A DNA stretch of 64,000 nucleotides. Source: Tuwongella immobilis (lineage in GTDB: Bacteria > Planctomycetota > Planctomycetia > Gemmatales > Gemmataceae). This document shows, piece after piece, positions 63,045 through 64,000 of this stretch (positions within the stretch are counted from its first letter, which is position 1; each line of letters starts with the position of its first letter). Where the stretch lies: contig NZ_LR593887.1 in assembly GCF_901538355.1 (NCBI RefSeq), positions 6,238,920 to 6,302,919 of the forward strand, in the 5' to 3' direction. The position numbers were made by a program, and so were the translations under genes. The notes under the pieces were generated by a model. The model was not told where the DNA came from. It saw nothing but the letters and a program-made list of their open reading frames with translations, and did no database searches.

Positions 63045-63575
63045 TCATTCCGAGGCGGGAAGCGACTCCGATGCCGGGGAATGGGAACCTGTGAGCCGTT
63101 GGCGCAAATACGCCTTGGCCCGTGCCAACCGCGACATCACCGTACCAATGGGAAGATCCATCTGTTCGGCAATGTCCCGATAGCTAAAATCTTCGAAATA
63201 ATACAAAATCAACGGAGTCCGCCATTCTTCGGCCAGATCGTTCAACGCGTGTTGCAGTTCCGCACGTTGTTCGGCAAGATCGGATTCGCCCGAAATGGCA
63301 AGATCCTCGACCTGGTCCAACGAAATCGCAGGATGAAGCTGTTCCGCACGATAGCGATGCAGATAGGCATTCCGCAAGATCCGAAACAGCCAGTTGCGAA
63401 TCCGCTTGGGATCCCGCAGTTGGCCTTGATGCTCTTGCACTTTGCAGAATGTCTCTTGGACAAGGTCTTCCGCATCCGCCGCACTTCCGCTTAGGCGATA
63501 ACCGTAGCGATACAGCGCAGCATAATGGGAAGTGACCCATTCCAACAAGTCGGCTTTACCGTCCGACGCCTCCAT
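63045..63575 (-). CDS. ECF sigma factor
   Basis: A 176-residue extracytoplasmic-function sigma factor. Region 2 is ALYRYGYRLSGSAADAEDLVQETFCKV near 20-46, binding the -10 element and core. Region 4 near 115-165 (LAEEWRTPLILYYFEDFSYRDIAEQ, then IGTVMSRLARAKAYL) contains the helix-turn-helix that reads the -35. ATG 63575 is chosen because AGGAGG lies just before it; the open frame extends 23 codons upstream without a site. It is encoded with its anti-sigma factor. The regulon is not known, and I could not identify a convincing autoregulated promoter. Confidence 0.93.
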   Translation of the reverse strand: MEASDGKADLLEWVTSHYAALYRYGYRLSGSAADAEDLVQETFCKVQEHQGQLRDPKRIRNWLFRILRNAYLHRYRAEQLHPAISLDQVEDLAISGESDLAEQRAELQHALNDLAEEWRTPLILYYFEDFSYRDIAEQMDLPIGTVMSRLARAKAYLRQRLTGSHSPASESLPASE

Positions 63576-63836
63576 CCCGCCTCCTTCACAAGGAGTGATC
63601 CCCAACGCGGTGTTTTTATTCCCGCTATTCGTCGGAAATGTCACCCGATTCGATGAAAATTGAGCTTACCAACTTTCGCATGAATAACCCACCCAAAGCC
63701 GCTTGAGAAAAACGGAACGATTTCCAAAAAACTCGGGAATAAATCCGGCACTTCGGGATCATTCTTTTCGACAAGGCTGGTGTTGGAGTGGTCCGACCCG
63801 CCAAAACCCAGGTGCTCACAATTCAGGAAGCACAAC

Positions 63837-64000
63837 ATGAAGAAGATCATCGCCGTTGCTATGTTGGCTGGTGTGTTCGCGATCGGCTGCGATTCGGCCA
63901 AGCCGACCACCGCCGCCAAGGCCACCCCGAGCAGCGCCGCCAAGGCCCCGGAAACCAAGAAGGAAGAAGGCAAGGCTCCGGAAGCTCCGAAGGCCCCCGA
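63837..64000 (+). CDS. small Lys/Ala/Pro-rich lipoprotein (partial)
   Basis: Plus-strand frame from ATG 63837 to the right edge (54 codons). MKKIIAVAMLAGVFAIGC is a lipoprotein signal with Cys18 at the lipobox FAIGC. The mature part is Ala-, Lys-, Thr- and Pro-rich (AKPTTAAKATPSSAAKAPET), probably an extended flexible linker. The gene is divergent from the ECF sigma gene with 261 bases between. The C-terminus is outside the window. Confidence 0.8.
   Translation, partial: MKKIIAVAMLAGVFAIGCDSAKPTTAAKATPSSAAKAPETKKEEGKAPEAPKAP

Noticed and set aside
63641-63973. 110-codon minus-strand frame
   Set aside because: It overlaps the plus-strand lipoprotein whose signal and lipobox are clear, and its own start lies inside a Lys/Ala-rich coding region read backwards.

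Overview
The window comes from a planctomycete, most likely the family Gemmataceae; the genus cannot be fixed from sequence alone. The evidence is the family set: a TIGR02996 leader on a leucine-rich-repeat protein, two DUF1559 pilin-like proteins, a TIGR03000-type domain, a Tat-exported DUF1501 protein, a PVC-type heme-binding protein, two large zinc-ribbon Ser/Thr kinases and a planctomycete-style sulfatase. The DNA is GC-rich, genes are dense and change strand often, and I see no insertion sequence, integrase, phage gene or CRISPR array, so this reads as ordinary chromosome. One tRNA gene (tRNA-Arg, anticodon CCT) is present.

Layout. 1-2829: minus-strand kinase start, LRR protein, small lipoprotein and DUF1559 protein. 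2947-4448: small membrane protein convergent with a DHH phosphoesterase. 4862-10813: a compact plus-strand cluster of SDR, asparagine-synthase-like amidotransferase and a DevC/DevA/DevB-type ABC exporter, closed by a hairpin terminator. 11084-14605: dnaE. 14711-20039: FecR-like membrane protein, PhyH-like dioxygenase, nhaA and a GNAT-fold acyltransferase. 20040-20812 is a gene-poor gap. 20813-24634: DUF1559 protein, lipoprotein, ArsI/CadI-like VOC protein, an unknown protein and a CDP-alcohol phosphatidyltransferase. 24844-31104: a large kinase, an exported TIGR03000/methyltransferase fusion and a PYROXD2-like oxidoreductase, then the tRNA.

31457-37614 holds small membrane proteins, a tyrosine-phosphatase-like protein, an orphan protein, an FAD monooxygenase, a sulfatase, a VTT/DedA-like protein and a GNAT enzyme. 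37827-43866 holds a Tat-exported hydrolase, a DUF1501 protein, ScpB, DUF420 and an MgtE-like transporter. 44159-50190 holds a GT87-like enzyme, a Nudix hydrolase, a kinase fused to a periplasmic-binding domain, and pyruvate kinase. 50352-57604 holds a membrane protein, the PVC-type heme protein, a prolyl oligopeptidase and a terpene-cyclase-fold repeat protein. 57608-62129 is a tight four-gene run: NicO metal exporter, enolase-superfamily epimerase, alpha/beta hydrolase and membrane protein. The end carries an ECF sigma/anti-sigma pair and the start of a lipoprotein.

The best candidates for undescribed biology are the 4862-10813 amidotransferase-exporter cluster, whose SDR has His in place of the catalytic Tyr; the signal-peptide-bearing methyltransferase fusion at 28246; the kinase with an extracytoplasmic amino-acid-binding-type domain at 46130; and the repeated Thr motifs in the linker of the kinase at 24844. 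All functional statements are inferred from motifs read by eye; no database search was run.
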